Assembly (NCBI RefSeq): GCF_036346105.1
Contig: NZ_CP107811.1
Span: 3,848,501 to 3,912,500, forward strand
From: Streptomyces sp. NBC_00539
GTDB lineage: Bacteria > Actinomycetota > Actinomycetes > Streptomycetales > Streptomycetaceae
Length of the DNA: 64,000 nt
Direction of reading: 5' to 3'
Below the pieces are notes generated by a model. The model was not told the DNA's origin, did not search any database, and saw only the letters and a program-made list of their open reading frames with translations. The translations under genes and the position numbers were made by a program. Shown here piece by piece: positions 39,300 to 46,888 of this stretch; within the stretch, counting starts at the first letter, position 1, and each line of letters begins with the position of its first letter.

Positions 39300-40502
39300 A
39301 TGGCCGCCGATTTCATAGCTGCGCAAGGAAGTTCGACGAACTGGGCGCTTGTCGGTCCTCTCATTGGCGCCGCAGTGGCAGCGATAGGCCTCTTTTTTGC
39401 GGAACGGCACCGAAAAACAGAGACGGTGCAAACCGTGGTTGATCGGGCAGTTGATGCGAGAATCGGGCAAGTATTTCGCGAATTCAACGAGTATGAGTCT
39501 TCTGCCAGAGCTGCCTTGGAAGGCGCCCAGGGAATGGAGCGACAGCTGCAGCAACAGCTTGAGGCGTCGGAGTCGCTTGCAAACAGGTTGGGAGATCTCC
39601 TTGGGTCCGGCGATGAGGCTGTCTCGACCCTAGAGAGTTCCAAGGCGATGATTCCGGCGCTATTGTTGGAGAACGCGAGAAGTGCCGAGATTCCGGTGGC
39701 GCTTGGCCACCTTTCATCCCTCGCAAACTCTCCGATTGCTGCATCGGATGAATTTGAACGAGGAGGTGATATGGCCGGCAGACTCCAGAGCTATGAACTT
39801 GCCCTAAGGCTGTATGAGAGGGCAGTCGAGGTAACCCCTCAAAATGCTACAGCCAGAGCGTCCCTGATCCGCATGCGCGTGCGCCTCGGGAAGGTTGCTG
39901 TAGCGGACGCGGTTGTAGAACTAGCAGAGCTGACACTGGCGAACCCAAACAATCGCCTCGTCCTCATGGAAGCGTGTAATACCTGCAAGGATTTTGATGA
40001 CTATGAGTCACTCAGAATCCTTTGCGAAAAGATGCTGAAGGTAGCCCCAAAAAATTCGGTGGCTTGGAGGAATCTTGCGATTGCGCTAGAAAATCTGGAC
40101 TCTTCGACCGAAGCAGTGGAGAATGCTTACGAAAATGCGTTCCAGTTCATCAAGGTAGGATTTGATGAGACCAGTGACATAGCGAACGCCGCCAAAGCGT
40201 ACGTTAACTTCCTTAAAGCTCAAAAGAAATTTGACAAGGCGCATGAGATTTTAAAGCGAGGCCTTGAGGCTGACCCCGGATCGGAGATACTTCTGATATT
40301 GCGCGGCGATCTTGAGGTGGCGAGTAATGGCGATATGAAGCTTGCTACGTGGTGCTACCGTGAAGTGGTCAACAGAAAGAATCCGAGCACCCTGCAGCTG
40401 GCAGCATCGAAACTGGAAGAATTGGCTAAGCGTGCAGACTTGCAGAAAGTGGGAATAATTTCGGGGGCAACTGCCGAAAAGCCATCTTGGATGAAATTCT
40501 GA
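39300..40502 (+). CDS. Membrane-anchored TPR protein, low-GC cargo
   Basis: Protein of 400 residues; ATG at 39300 with GGAGG at 7 nt. One N-terminal membrane helix (about 14-32: NWALVGPLIGAAVAAIGLFF), then a coiled coil (EYESSARAALEGAQGMERQL) and five or so TPR-like units (YELALRLYERAVEVTPQNAT; MLKVAPKNSVAWRNLAIALE; AHEILKRGLEADPGSEILLI). Base composition and codon use (many A/T third positions) differ sharply from the neighbours, so it was acquired separately. No enzyme domain is seen. Placement at the right end of the AICE, next to att, is where cargo genes accumulate. Confidence 0.78.
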   Translation: MAADFIAAQGSSTNWALVGPLIGAAVAAIGLFFAERHRKTETVQTVVDRAVDARIGQVFREFNEYESSARAALEGAQGMERQLQQQLEASESLANRLGDLLGSGDEAVSTLESSKAMIPALLLENARSAEIPVALGHLSSLANSPIAASDEFERGGDMAGRLQSYELALRLYERAVEVTPQNATARASLIRMRVRLGKVAVADAVVELAELTLANPNNRLVLMEACNTCKDFDDYESLRILCEKMLKVAPKNSVAWRNLAIALENLDSSTEAVENAYENAFQFIKVGFDETSDIANAAKAYVNFLKAQKKFDKAHEILKRGLEADPGSEILLILRGDLEVASNGDMKLATWCYREVVNRKNPSTLQLAASKLEELAKRADLQKVGIISGATAEKPSWMKF

Positions 40503-41008
40503 CGGGCTGGTCTATTCCGCTTGCGCGGTGCCTGTCTGCGGGGCCAGACATATCGTCTCAGGGTGAATGTACTTCGGGAAAAGGGCGTGTCCGGCAGGCA
40601 CGTTGAGCCCTCCCGCAGTCAGGCGCGTGATGCATGAATGAAGCCGTAGCGCTCGTCGCGGTCCTACAGCATCCAGTGCGCACGAACGCCGCCTCGTGCC
40701 GGGGGATGTGACGATGCCTGCCGGTCAAGGAGCACCCCGGGCATGACGGATGGGCTGGCGACGGACGGAGCTGAGGAGGACCTGGGCAGTTCCTGCCCGT
40801 TCGGCCAATGGCCACATTGGGCTAGGTTCGTATACGCGATCTTCCAAGATGCTGCAGAGCAGCCAGCGACCGGTCTCAGTTGTGGGCTCTTTCAGCGCTG
40901 GATCCGGCGAGGTGCGCGGGTGTCCTCCGACGTCCGGCTCTAGGTGCGAGCAGGGGTGTGACGCCCGCGGGGAACGTCGGTGGAGGCTAGTGGACCAAGA
41001 TCGGACAA
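40503..41008. other. 506-bp gap without a supported gene
   Basis: No convincing reading frame. A 66-codon plus-strand frame from 40743 lacks a ribosome site and has unlikely composition. It forms the right end of the AICE up to the att repeat. Confidence 0.5.
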
Positions 41009-41051
41009 CTCGTAATGCGTAGGTCTCGGGTTCGAATCCCGAAGGCGGCTC
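41009..41051 (+). repeat. att core: tRNA-Thr(CGT) 3' half, right copy
   Basis: Identical over 43 bp to 25259-25301. Again no tRNA 5' half precedes it. It marks the right end of the AICE (15.75 kb between the repeat starts). Confidence 0.85.
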
Positions 41052-41056
41052 GGATT

Positions 41057-41093
41057 AGCCCCAGGACTCACTCGCCGTGACCTGGGGCTTTTT
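41057..41093. terminator. tRNA-type terminator after right att
   Basis: 9-bp stem (41057-41065 with 41081-41089) and a T-run to 41093. The central 29 bp equal the copy behind the left att. Confidence 0.72.
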
Positions 41094-41287
41094 CATGCCC
41101 TGACCAGTCGGGGGCGGAACGCGATGACCTTCGCGCCCTCGTGCGTGCCCATTGCGTGCCCATTGTGCTGAGTGGGAACGGGTGTGACCTCGACCTCACC
41201 CTCGACCGGGGCGGCGACCTCAAGGGGCCGCCGGGCGGCCTCAGACGAGTTCTGTGCCGCGGCGAGGGGTGTCGGGCTAGGTTGGGT
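41093..41287 (-). pseudogene. 3' remnant of a second integrase gene
   Basis: In one minus frame the last 40 codons read like the C-terminal tail of an actinobacterial integrase (VPTQHNGHAMGTHEGAKVIA, ending FRPRLVRA stop). The stop is 42 bp from the att repeat, the same distance as the intact int stop from the other repeat (48 bp). Nothing upstream continues as an integrase; the serine hydrolase gene starts instead. This fits a relic of another element that used the same tRNA. The identification rests on a short tail, so it is moderate. Confidence 0.5.
41143..41168. repeat. GCGTGCCC repeats at 11-bp period
   Basis: GCGTGCCC at 41143 and 41154, with a degenerate third copy (TGTGCTG) 11 bp on. 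The same unit and period occur left of the other att repeat (25109-25138). Probably arm-type sites of a related integrase, here overlapping the integrase remnant. Confidence 0.5.
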
Positions 41288-41324
41288 TGGTGGTGCTCAG
41301 GGGTCTCGTGGTAGGAGGCCTGGC

Positions 41325-42581
41325 ATGACGAAACGGTGGCGCGGTGCGGCGGTCGGAGCAGCCGCGGTGGGGCTCGTGGCGGTGCCGCTCGGCGTGAGCG
41401 CCGGGTACGGCTGGGACATGTCCGCCACCCCGGCGTCCGTGGCGCGTACCGCGGTGCAGCCGTCGGCCACTGTGACCCAGCCTTCGCCTTCGGCCTCCGA
41501 CGAGTTCGCGCAACTGACCCCCGCTGTGGTGCGCCAGCTGGATGCAGCCATCCAGAAGGTGATGAAGGACGCCCAGGTCCCCGGGGTGATCGTCTCCCTC
41601 TCGGCACCCGGCAAGGGCACTTACGAGCGGGCTTTCGGCGTGGCCGACAAGGCCAACGGTGCGCCGATGACACCGGATCTGAACATGCGGATCGGCAGCG
41701 AGACCAAGACGTTCACGGTCACCGCCCTGCTCAAGCTGGTCGACGCGGGCAAGGTCGGGCTCGACGACCCCATCGGCACGTACGTGTCCGGCGTTCCCAA
41801 CGGGGACCGGATCACTCTGCGCCAGCTCGCCGGGATGCGCAGCGGCCTGTTCAACTACTCCGAGGACCCGGGGTTCTTCAAGGCCCTGACCAGCAACCCG
41901 CGACGACCGTTCACCCCGCGCGAACTGCTGGCGTTCGCCTTCAAACACCCGGTGATGTTCGCGCCGGGAGCGAAGTTCTCCTACTGCAACACCAACCTGA
42001 TCCTGCTGGGACTGGTGGTGGAGAAGGTGAGCGGGGACAAGCTGGCCGACTACATCCAGCACAACGTGATCGAACCCGCCGGGCTGCACCACACCCTTTT
42101 CCCGACGGGCTCGGAGTTCCCGAAGCCGCACGCCCAGGGCTACACGAACCAGACCGCCTCCGGTAAGACGGAGGACGCGGCGGACTGGAACCCCTCCTGG
42201 GGCTGGGCCGCCGGAGCGATGATCTCCGACCGTGAGGACCTGCGGACATGGGCCAGGGTGGTGGCCACCGGAACCCTGCTGACGCCGCAGACCCAGGCCC
42301 AGCGGTTGAAGGTCCTGAACGCGGACAACATCCCGGACTCCGGCTACGGACTCGGCATCTTCAACGTCGAAGGCTGGATCGGGCACAACGGCTCCCTGCC
42401 GGGCTACGAGTCCCTGACCGTCTACCTGCCGGGTCCGCAGGCCACCTTGGTAGTGCTGCTCAACACGGACATCACGTACCAGGGCTCGGAGCCCAGCACC
42501 CTGTTCGGGCAGGCGATCACCAAGACGGTTACCCCGAAGCACGTCTTCGACCTGCCCGCCCAGCCGGTGACGGGCCACTGA
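41325..42581 (+). CDS. Serine hydrolase (beta-lactamase/D-Ala-D-Ala carboxypeptidase family)
   Basis: Protein of 418 residues; ATG at 41325 after GTAGGAGG. N-terminal signal-like segment (AAVGAAAVGLVAVPLGVSAG), then the class C-type fold: S125-E-T-K128 (GSETKTFTV), Y220-C-N (FSYCNTN) and HNG (GHNGSLPGYES). These are the three catalytic motifs. Likely exported, acting on D-Ala-D-Ala-like peptides or esters; substrate unknown. First intact chromosomal gene right of the element junction. Confidence 0.9.
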   Translation: MTKRWRGAAVGAAAVGLVAVPLGVSAGYGWDMSATPASVARTAVQPSATVTQPSPSASDEFAQLTPAVVRQLDAAIQKVMKDAQVPGVIVSLSAPGKGTYERAFGVADKANGAPMTPDLNMRIGSETKTFTVTALLKLVDAGKVGLDDPIGTYVSGVPNGDRITLRQLAGMRSGLFNYSEDPGFFKALTSNPRRPFTPRELLAFAFKHPVMFAPGAKFSYCNTNLILLGLVVEKVSGDKLADYIQHNVIEPAGLHHTLFPTGSEFPKPHAQGYTNQTASGKTEDAADWNPSWGWAAGAMISDREDLRTWARVVATGTLLTPQTQAQRLKVLNADNIPDSGYGLGIFNVEGWIGHNGSLPGYESLTVYLPGPQATLVVLLNTDITYQGSEPSTLFGQAITKTVTPKHVFDLPAQPVTGH

Positions 42582-42611
42582 GGGCTGCGCCAACCGCCGG
42601 GCGATCAAAGA

Positions 42612-42627
42612 CGTTTCACGTGAAACA
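42612..42627. promoter_or_regulatory. parS site (ParB-binding palindrome)
   Basis: CGTTTCACGTGAAACA matches the conserved bacterial parS sequence (GTTTCACGTGAAAC core, perfect 14-bp palindrome). Streptomyces chromosomes carry many such sites around oriC for ParB segregation complexes. It lies in the intergenic space after the hydrolase gene. Confidence 0.92.
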
Positions 42628-42679
42628 TCCGCGCGCGGTCATCGCGTCAATGGGGTGAGAGAGACGCGAGGGGGAGGGC

Positions 42680-42865
42680 ATGCGGCAAGGTCGCAGAGAC
42701 GGGTCCCGCGAGTTCGCGTCGGACAGATCGGGACCGTTGTACCGGTCGGCGTGCCTGCTCGCGAGTGGGGACACCCACCTCGCGGAGGACCTGGTCCAGG
42801 AAACCCTGGGCCGGATGTACGTGTTGTGGGGCCGGGTGTCCCGTATCGACAATCCGGCCGCCTAG
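42680..42865 (+). pseudogene. Truncated ECF (SigE-like) sigma factor, N-terminal remnant
   Basis: ATG at 42680 with GGGAGGGC. SGPLYRSACLLASGDTHLAE and LVQETLGRMYVLWGRVSRID are region 2 of a SigE-type ECF sigma factor. The frame stops at 42865 after 61 codons, before region 2 ends, so no sigma-4 domain remains. Confidence 0.8.
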
Positions 42866-42866
42866 C

Positions 42867-43253
42867 AACGGCGGGGACGTCGTGCTCGACGACGGGAAGG
42901 GCCGGTCGCTGATCCAGCTGTCCTACCAGGTCATCGAGGAGTACCCGGGCGGCCGGGCCGGTGAACAGCTCACCGACCACTACCGGGCCGAGAGCGACGC
43001 GGGGCGCGGGACATTCACCAGGACACCGGACGGCGCCGCGATGCTGACCGAACAGCACCCGCGCGGCGACGGCGGGGCGGGCGTGGTCGAGTGGAGCGTG
43101 GACGTGCTGCACCCGAACGGGCTGCGACTGATCGTCAGGGGGTACAACTCGGAAGGCCCGGACGAGCCCGCGACGCGCACCGCGCCCGCGCTGACGATGG
43201 AACAGCTCACGGCCATGGCGATGGACGGTCGCTGGTCGCAGTTGCCGAAGTAG
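42867..43253 (+). pseudogene. 3' remnant of gene once downstream of the sigma factor
   Basis: An open frame of about 128 codons continues directly from the sigma fragment in another frame (GGDVVLDDGKGRSLIQLSYQ ... TMEQLTAMAMDGRWSQLPK). It reads like the C-terminal extracellular part of an anti-sigma/membrane protein, without its start or membrane helix. A deletion has joined the two genes. Confidence 0.6.
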
Positions 43254-43290
43254 GGCGCAGCCGGGGGCGTCGGCGGGGCGCTGGGCGGAC

Positions 43291-44973
43291 TCACTTCGCG
43301 TCGGCGTAGCACTCCACGACGGCCGTGCTGAACGGGAACCGGACTGGGGTGTCGCCGAAGGTGATCCGGCCGGCCCGGTCGCCGGCCGCGCGGATGGCCT
43401 CCACGACGGCCCCGGCCTCCTCGGCCGGGCAGTGCACGATCACCTCGTCGTGCTGGAAGAAGACCAGCTCGGCGCGGAGGCCGGCGGCGGCGATGTCCTG
43501 CCGGAGGGCGGCGAGCATGAGCAGCGCCCAGTCGGCGGCGCTGCCTTGCACGACGAAGTTGCGGGTGAAGCGGCCGCGGGCGCGGGTGTCGGTCGAGGCG
43601 TAGCCCGGGGTCCAGCCGCCGTCCTCCCGGTCCTGTGGGATCCCGGCCTCGCCGCCGTCTTCTTCGGTGGAGCCGGCGGGCGGCGGGCAGGTCCGGCCGA
43701 GCCAGGTGCGTACCAGTCGGCCCTCTTCGCCCGCCTTGGCGGCGTCGTCCACGTAGGCCACGGCCCGGGGGAACCGGCGGCGGAGCGCGGCCAGGTTCTT
43801 GAGGCCGTCCCCGGAGGTCTGTCCGTAGACCGCGCCGAGCACGGCCAGCTTGGCCTTGTCCCGGTCGCCGGAGAAGCCGTGGCGGGAGATGGAGGTGTAG
43901 AGGTCCTCCGGGCGGCCGGCCACCTCCATGAAGGCCGGGTCGCGGGAGATCGCGGCGAGCACCCGGGGTTCCATCTGGTCGGCGTCGGCGACGACGAGCC
44001 GCCAGCCAGGGTCGGCGACGACGGCCCGGCGGATCACCTTGGGGATCTGCAGGGCGCCTCCGCCGTTGGTGACCCAGCGGCCCGTCAGGGTGCCGCCGGG
44101 GATGAACTCGGGCCGGAAGCGGCCGTCGTGGACCCAGTCGCCGAGCCAGGACCAGCCGTGGGCGGTGTAGATCCGGTACAGCTTCTTGAACTCGATGAGC
44201 GGGGCCACGGCCGGGTGGTCGATGCCCTGGATCTCCCAGCGCCGGGTGGACTTGAGCTTGATCCCGGCCTCGGCGAAGGCCTTGACGACATCGGCGGGCA
44301 GCTCGGGGTGCACGCGCCGGCCGAACGCGGTGGAGATGCGGTCGGCGAGTTCCGCGAGGCGGCGGGGCGCGCCGCCGCCCGCGTACCGCTCGCCGAGCAG
44401 CTCGGTGAGCAGGGCCCGGTGCACGTCGGCCCGCCAGGGCAGGCCGGCCCGGTGCATCTCGGCGGCGACCAGGAAAGCGGCGGACTCGGCGGCGGTGAGC
44501 AGGCGGGTGCGGTCGGGGTGGGCGGTGGCGTCGTGCCGTCGCGCCTGGTCGGCGTGGACGGCGATGAGCGCGTCCAGCGGTACCGGGGCGGGGCGCGGAT
44601 CGAAGAGGGAATCCTGCGTCCCGGGCTCGGCGGCGCGCGCCGGCGGGTCGGGCGGGACCGGCAGGCCGCTCAGCCGGGCCCAGGCGGCCGCGGCCGAGCG
44701 GGGTTCGCCGAACCGGCCTTCGTGGCGCAAGAGCAGCAGTTCGGCGTCCTCGACGTCGTAGCACCGCTCGACCCGCACTCCGGCGGCCAGCAGGCGGGGG
44801 TAGACGGAGGCGGTCGACTGCCACACCCAGCGCGTGCCCTCGGGCGCGGCGCGGACCGCCTCGGCGGGCTCGCGCACCCGCAGCGGCGCCGTCCCGGCGG
44901 GGGCCAGGGGTGCGGCGTGCCACCAGCCGTCGCCGTCCTCGGCGAGGGCCCACCGGCCGGCGTGCTCGTTCAT
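43291..44973 (-). CDS. Family A DNA polymerase (3'-5' exonuclease-like/polymerase)
   Basis: Protein of 560 residues, shorter than Pol I (about 900). Motif A is ADADQMEPRVLAAIS, motif B RDKAKLAVLGAVYGQTSGDG and motif C FFQHDEVIVH. The N-terminal third is a degenerate exonuclease-like region, and no 5'-3' exonuclease domain exists. Actinobacteria have such a second Pol A-like enzyme beside true Pol I. Its biological role (gap filling or repair) is unproven. Start ATG 44973. The GC-rich repeat stretch lies directly upstream. Confidence 0.9.
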   Translation of the reverse strand: MNEHAGRWALAEDGDGWWHAAPLAPAGTAPLRVREPAEAVRAAPEGTRWVWQSTASVYPRLLAAGVRVERCYDVEDAELLLLRHEGRFGEPRSAAAAWARLSGLPVPPDPPARAAEPGTQDSLFDPRPAPVPLDALIAVHADQARRHDATAHPDRTRLLTAAESAAFLVAAEMHRAGLPWRADVHRALLTELLGERYAGGGAPRRLAELADRISTAFGRRVHPELPADVVKAFAEAGIKLKSTRRWEIQGIDHPAVAPLIEFKKLYRIYTAHGWSWLGDWVHDGRFRPEFIPGGTLTGRWVTNGGGALQIPKVIRRAVVADPGWRLVVADADQMEPRVLAAISRDPAFMEVAGRPEDLYTSISRHGFSGDRDKAKLAVLGAVYGQTSGDGLKNLAALRRRFPRAVAYVDDAAKAGEEGRLVRTWLGRTCPPPAGSTEEDGGEAGIPQDREDGGWTPGYASTDTRARGRFTRNFVVQGSAADWALLMLAALRQDIAAAGLRAELVFFQHDEVIVHCPAEEAGAVVEAIRAAGDRAGRITFGDTPVRFPFSTAVVECYADAK

Positions 44974-44999
44974 GGGTGCGAGTGTCCCACCGGGGGCTG

Positions 45000-45560
45000 A
45001 CAGCGGACCGGCGCACCGGGCCGCCCGGGGCGGCGGACGCGCTGGGGGGCCGGGGCCCTGACCCCGGGCCCCCGCCCGGGGCCGGGGGCCCGCGCCCCGC
45101 GGCCCTGACCCCGGGCCTCTCACCCGGGGCCTCCCGGGGCTCGGGTGGACCCCGGGCCGGGGCACGGGGCGGGGACCCGAGCCGGAGTCCCGGCAAGGAC
45201 CCGGGCCGGGGCCCCGGGGCGAGAGCCCGGCGAAAGCCCGGCGAAAGCCCGGGGTCAGAGTCCGTAGAAGACCCGGGCCTTCGTCGGGCCTTTGCCGGGT
45301 TCTTGCCTCGCGCCTTCGTCGGGCTCTGGCCCCGGGCTTTCGCCGGGCCTTCGTGCTCGGCCTTCGCCCCGGGGCCCCGCCTCGGGCGCCCGGTCAGGGG
45401 CCTTGGCGGGATACCGCCCCGGAACCCGGCCCCGGCTTCATGCCCCCGGCACGGGCTGTGCCCCGGGCCTTCACCGGCCCTCGCCGGCCCCGCCGCGGGT
45501 GCCCGCCCCCGCCCCCGCCGCCGGCATCAGCGGGGGTGGGGGCGGACATGCCAAGCTGAG
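45000..45560. repeat. Low-complexity CCCGGG-rich intergenic stretch
   Basis: About 560 bp almost entirely of C and G with recurrent CCCGGGGCC and GCCCGGCGAAA units (three copies of the latter near 45220-45250). Long frames run on both strands but are compositional artefacts. It lies between divergent genes and may be a recombination hot spot or a region of unusual DNA structure. Confidence 0.6.
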
Positions 45561-45564
45561 GGGT

Positions 45565-46731
45565 GTGAAAGACATCGTCGACCGCGCCTGCGAAGCAGCC
45601 CTCTACGCCCAGGGCGACGCCGCGCTGGACACCGGTGCCTCGCTGCTCGCCGCCGACCCCGCCCGCTGGAGCGGAGCCGCGGCGGAGCTGCTGGCGCGCG
45701 GGGAGACGTACGTACGGCAGGCGTGGGAGCGCGGCTGGCGACCGGCCGACGTGCTCCGGCTGGTCCGCCGGGACCTGGACGAGCGGCACGCGCGGATCAC
45801 CGCCGACCTCGTCGCGGCCGAGGCGCGGCGCTACGCACGGCTGCCGGAGCGGTGGACCGACGCCGAGGTGTGGTGGCAGCAGGACGACCGCTACGGCGAC
45901 CAGCTGGCGCAGCGCGAGAAGACGGACCGGTTCACGCTGGCGACGGCGGTGCTGGAGGTGTTCCGGCTGCTGATCCGGCTGCCGTCGGTCGAGCCGGTCG
46001 GGCCGCTGCCCGGCGACCCGTCCGACCTCGGCGAGCACGCGCACATCGAGCCGCGGATGCTCGGGCGGATCCGCGCCCTGCTGGCGAAGGCCGAGGCGAC
46101 CACCTACCCGGAGGAGGCGGAGGCGCTGAGCGCGAAGGCGCAGGAGCTGATGGCCCGGCACACGGTCGACGAGGCCCTGCTCGCCGCCGGGGGCGGGGGG
46201 CCGGCCCGGACGCCCGGTGCCTGCCGGATCGGCGTGGAGCCGCCGTACGAGGAGGCCAAGGCGGTGCTGCTCGACGCGGTGGCCACCGCCAACCGGTGCC
46301 GGGCGGTGTGGAACAGCGGCTTCTTCTTCTCGACGGTGGTCGGCTTCGAGAGCGACCTGGAGGCGGTGGAGCTGCTGTACACCTCGCTGCTCGTGCAGGG
46401 CACGGCGGCGATGACCCGCGCGGAGGCGGCTCAGCGCTCGGGCGGCCGCAAGCGCACGAAGACCTTCCGGCAGTCGTTCCTGCTCGCCTACGCCAGCCGG
46501 CTCGGGCACCGCCTGGCGCAGACGGCGGAGCACACGGTGTCCGAGACCCCGGCGCACCTGCCCGCGCTGGTGGCCCGGGACGTCGCCGTCACCTCCCGGG
46601 CAGAGGAGATGTTCCCCCGCACCACGACCACCCGCCTGCGCGGCGCCACCGACCACGCGGGCTGGGAAGACGGCACGGCCGCCGCCGACCGCGCCCACAT
46701 GACGGGCCGCCGCCACCCCCTGCCCGGCTGA
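45565..46731 (+). CDS. DUF2786 domain protein
   Basis: Protein of 388 residues; GTG at 45565 just after GAGGGG. A segment (RMLGRIRALLAKAEATTYPE, then AEALSAKAQELMARHTVDEA) is the DUF2786 motif, found in many actinobacteria and phages. The N-terminal 150 residues are helical and Ala-rich. Function unknown. The start is set by the ribosome site at the edge of the repeat tract. Confidence 0.8.
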   Translation: MKDIVDRACEAALYAQGDAALDTGASLLAADPARWSGAAAELLARGETYVRQAWERGWRPADVLRLVRRDLDERHARITADLVAAEARRYARLPERWTDAEVWWQQDDRYGDQLAQREKTDRFTLATAVLEVFRLLIRLPSVEPVGPLPGDPSDLGEHAHIEPRMLGRIRALLAKAEATTYPEEAEALSAKAQELMARHTVDEALLAAGGGGPARTPGACRIGVEPPYEEAKAVLLDAVATANRCRAVWNSGFFFSTVVGFESDLEAVELLYTSLLVQGTAAMTRAEAAQRSGGRKRTKTFRQSFLLAYASRLGHRLAQTAEHTVSETPAHLPALVARDVAVTSRAEEMFPRTTTTRLRGATDHAGWEDGTAAADRAHMTGRRHPLPG

Positions 46732-46765
46732 GGCTCCGGGCCTGCCCCGCCGGCGGTGCGCGCCG

Positions 46766-46873
46766 GCCGGTGTCCGGTCCGGGGTTCGGCGGCGCACGGC
46801 GGCCGGTGTCGGGTCCGGGGTTCCGCCGCGCGCGGCTGCCGGTGTCGGGTCCGGGGTTCGGCCGCGGCCGGCC
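46766..46873. repeat. Three 36-bp tandem repeats
   Basis: Units start at 46766, 46802 and 46838, each beginning GCCGGTGTCSGGTCCGGGGT. They lie between DUF2786 and the FUSC gene, ending 16 bp before its start, so they occupy the 5' untranslated or promoter region of that gene. Confidence 0.7.
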
Positions 46874-46888
46874 GTTACGCTCGGGCCC

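Noticed and set aside
40743-40943. 66-codon plus-strand frame near the AICE right end
   Set aside because: No ribosome site, no family resemblance, unusual composition for a gene.
41068-41673. Minus-strand frame covering the right att flank and hydrolase 5' end
   Set aside because: Opposite to a well-supported gene, composition-driven; the integrase-like tail is in another frame.
42980-45196. 738-codon minus frame over the DNA polymerase gene
   Set aside because: Out-of-frame shadow with Arg/Pro/Gly-rich sequence; the real gene has motifs A-C in a different frame.
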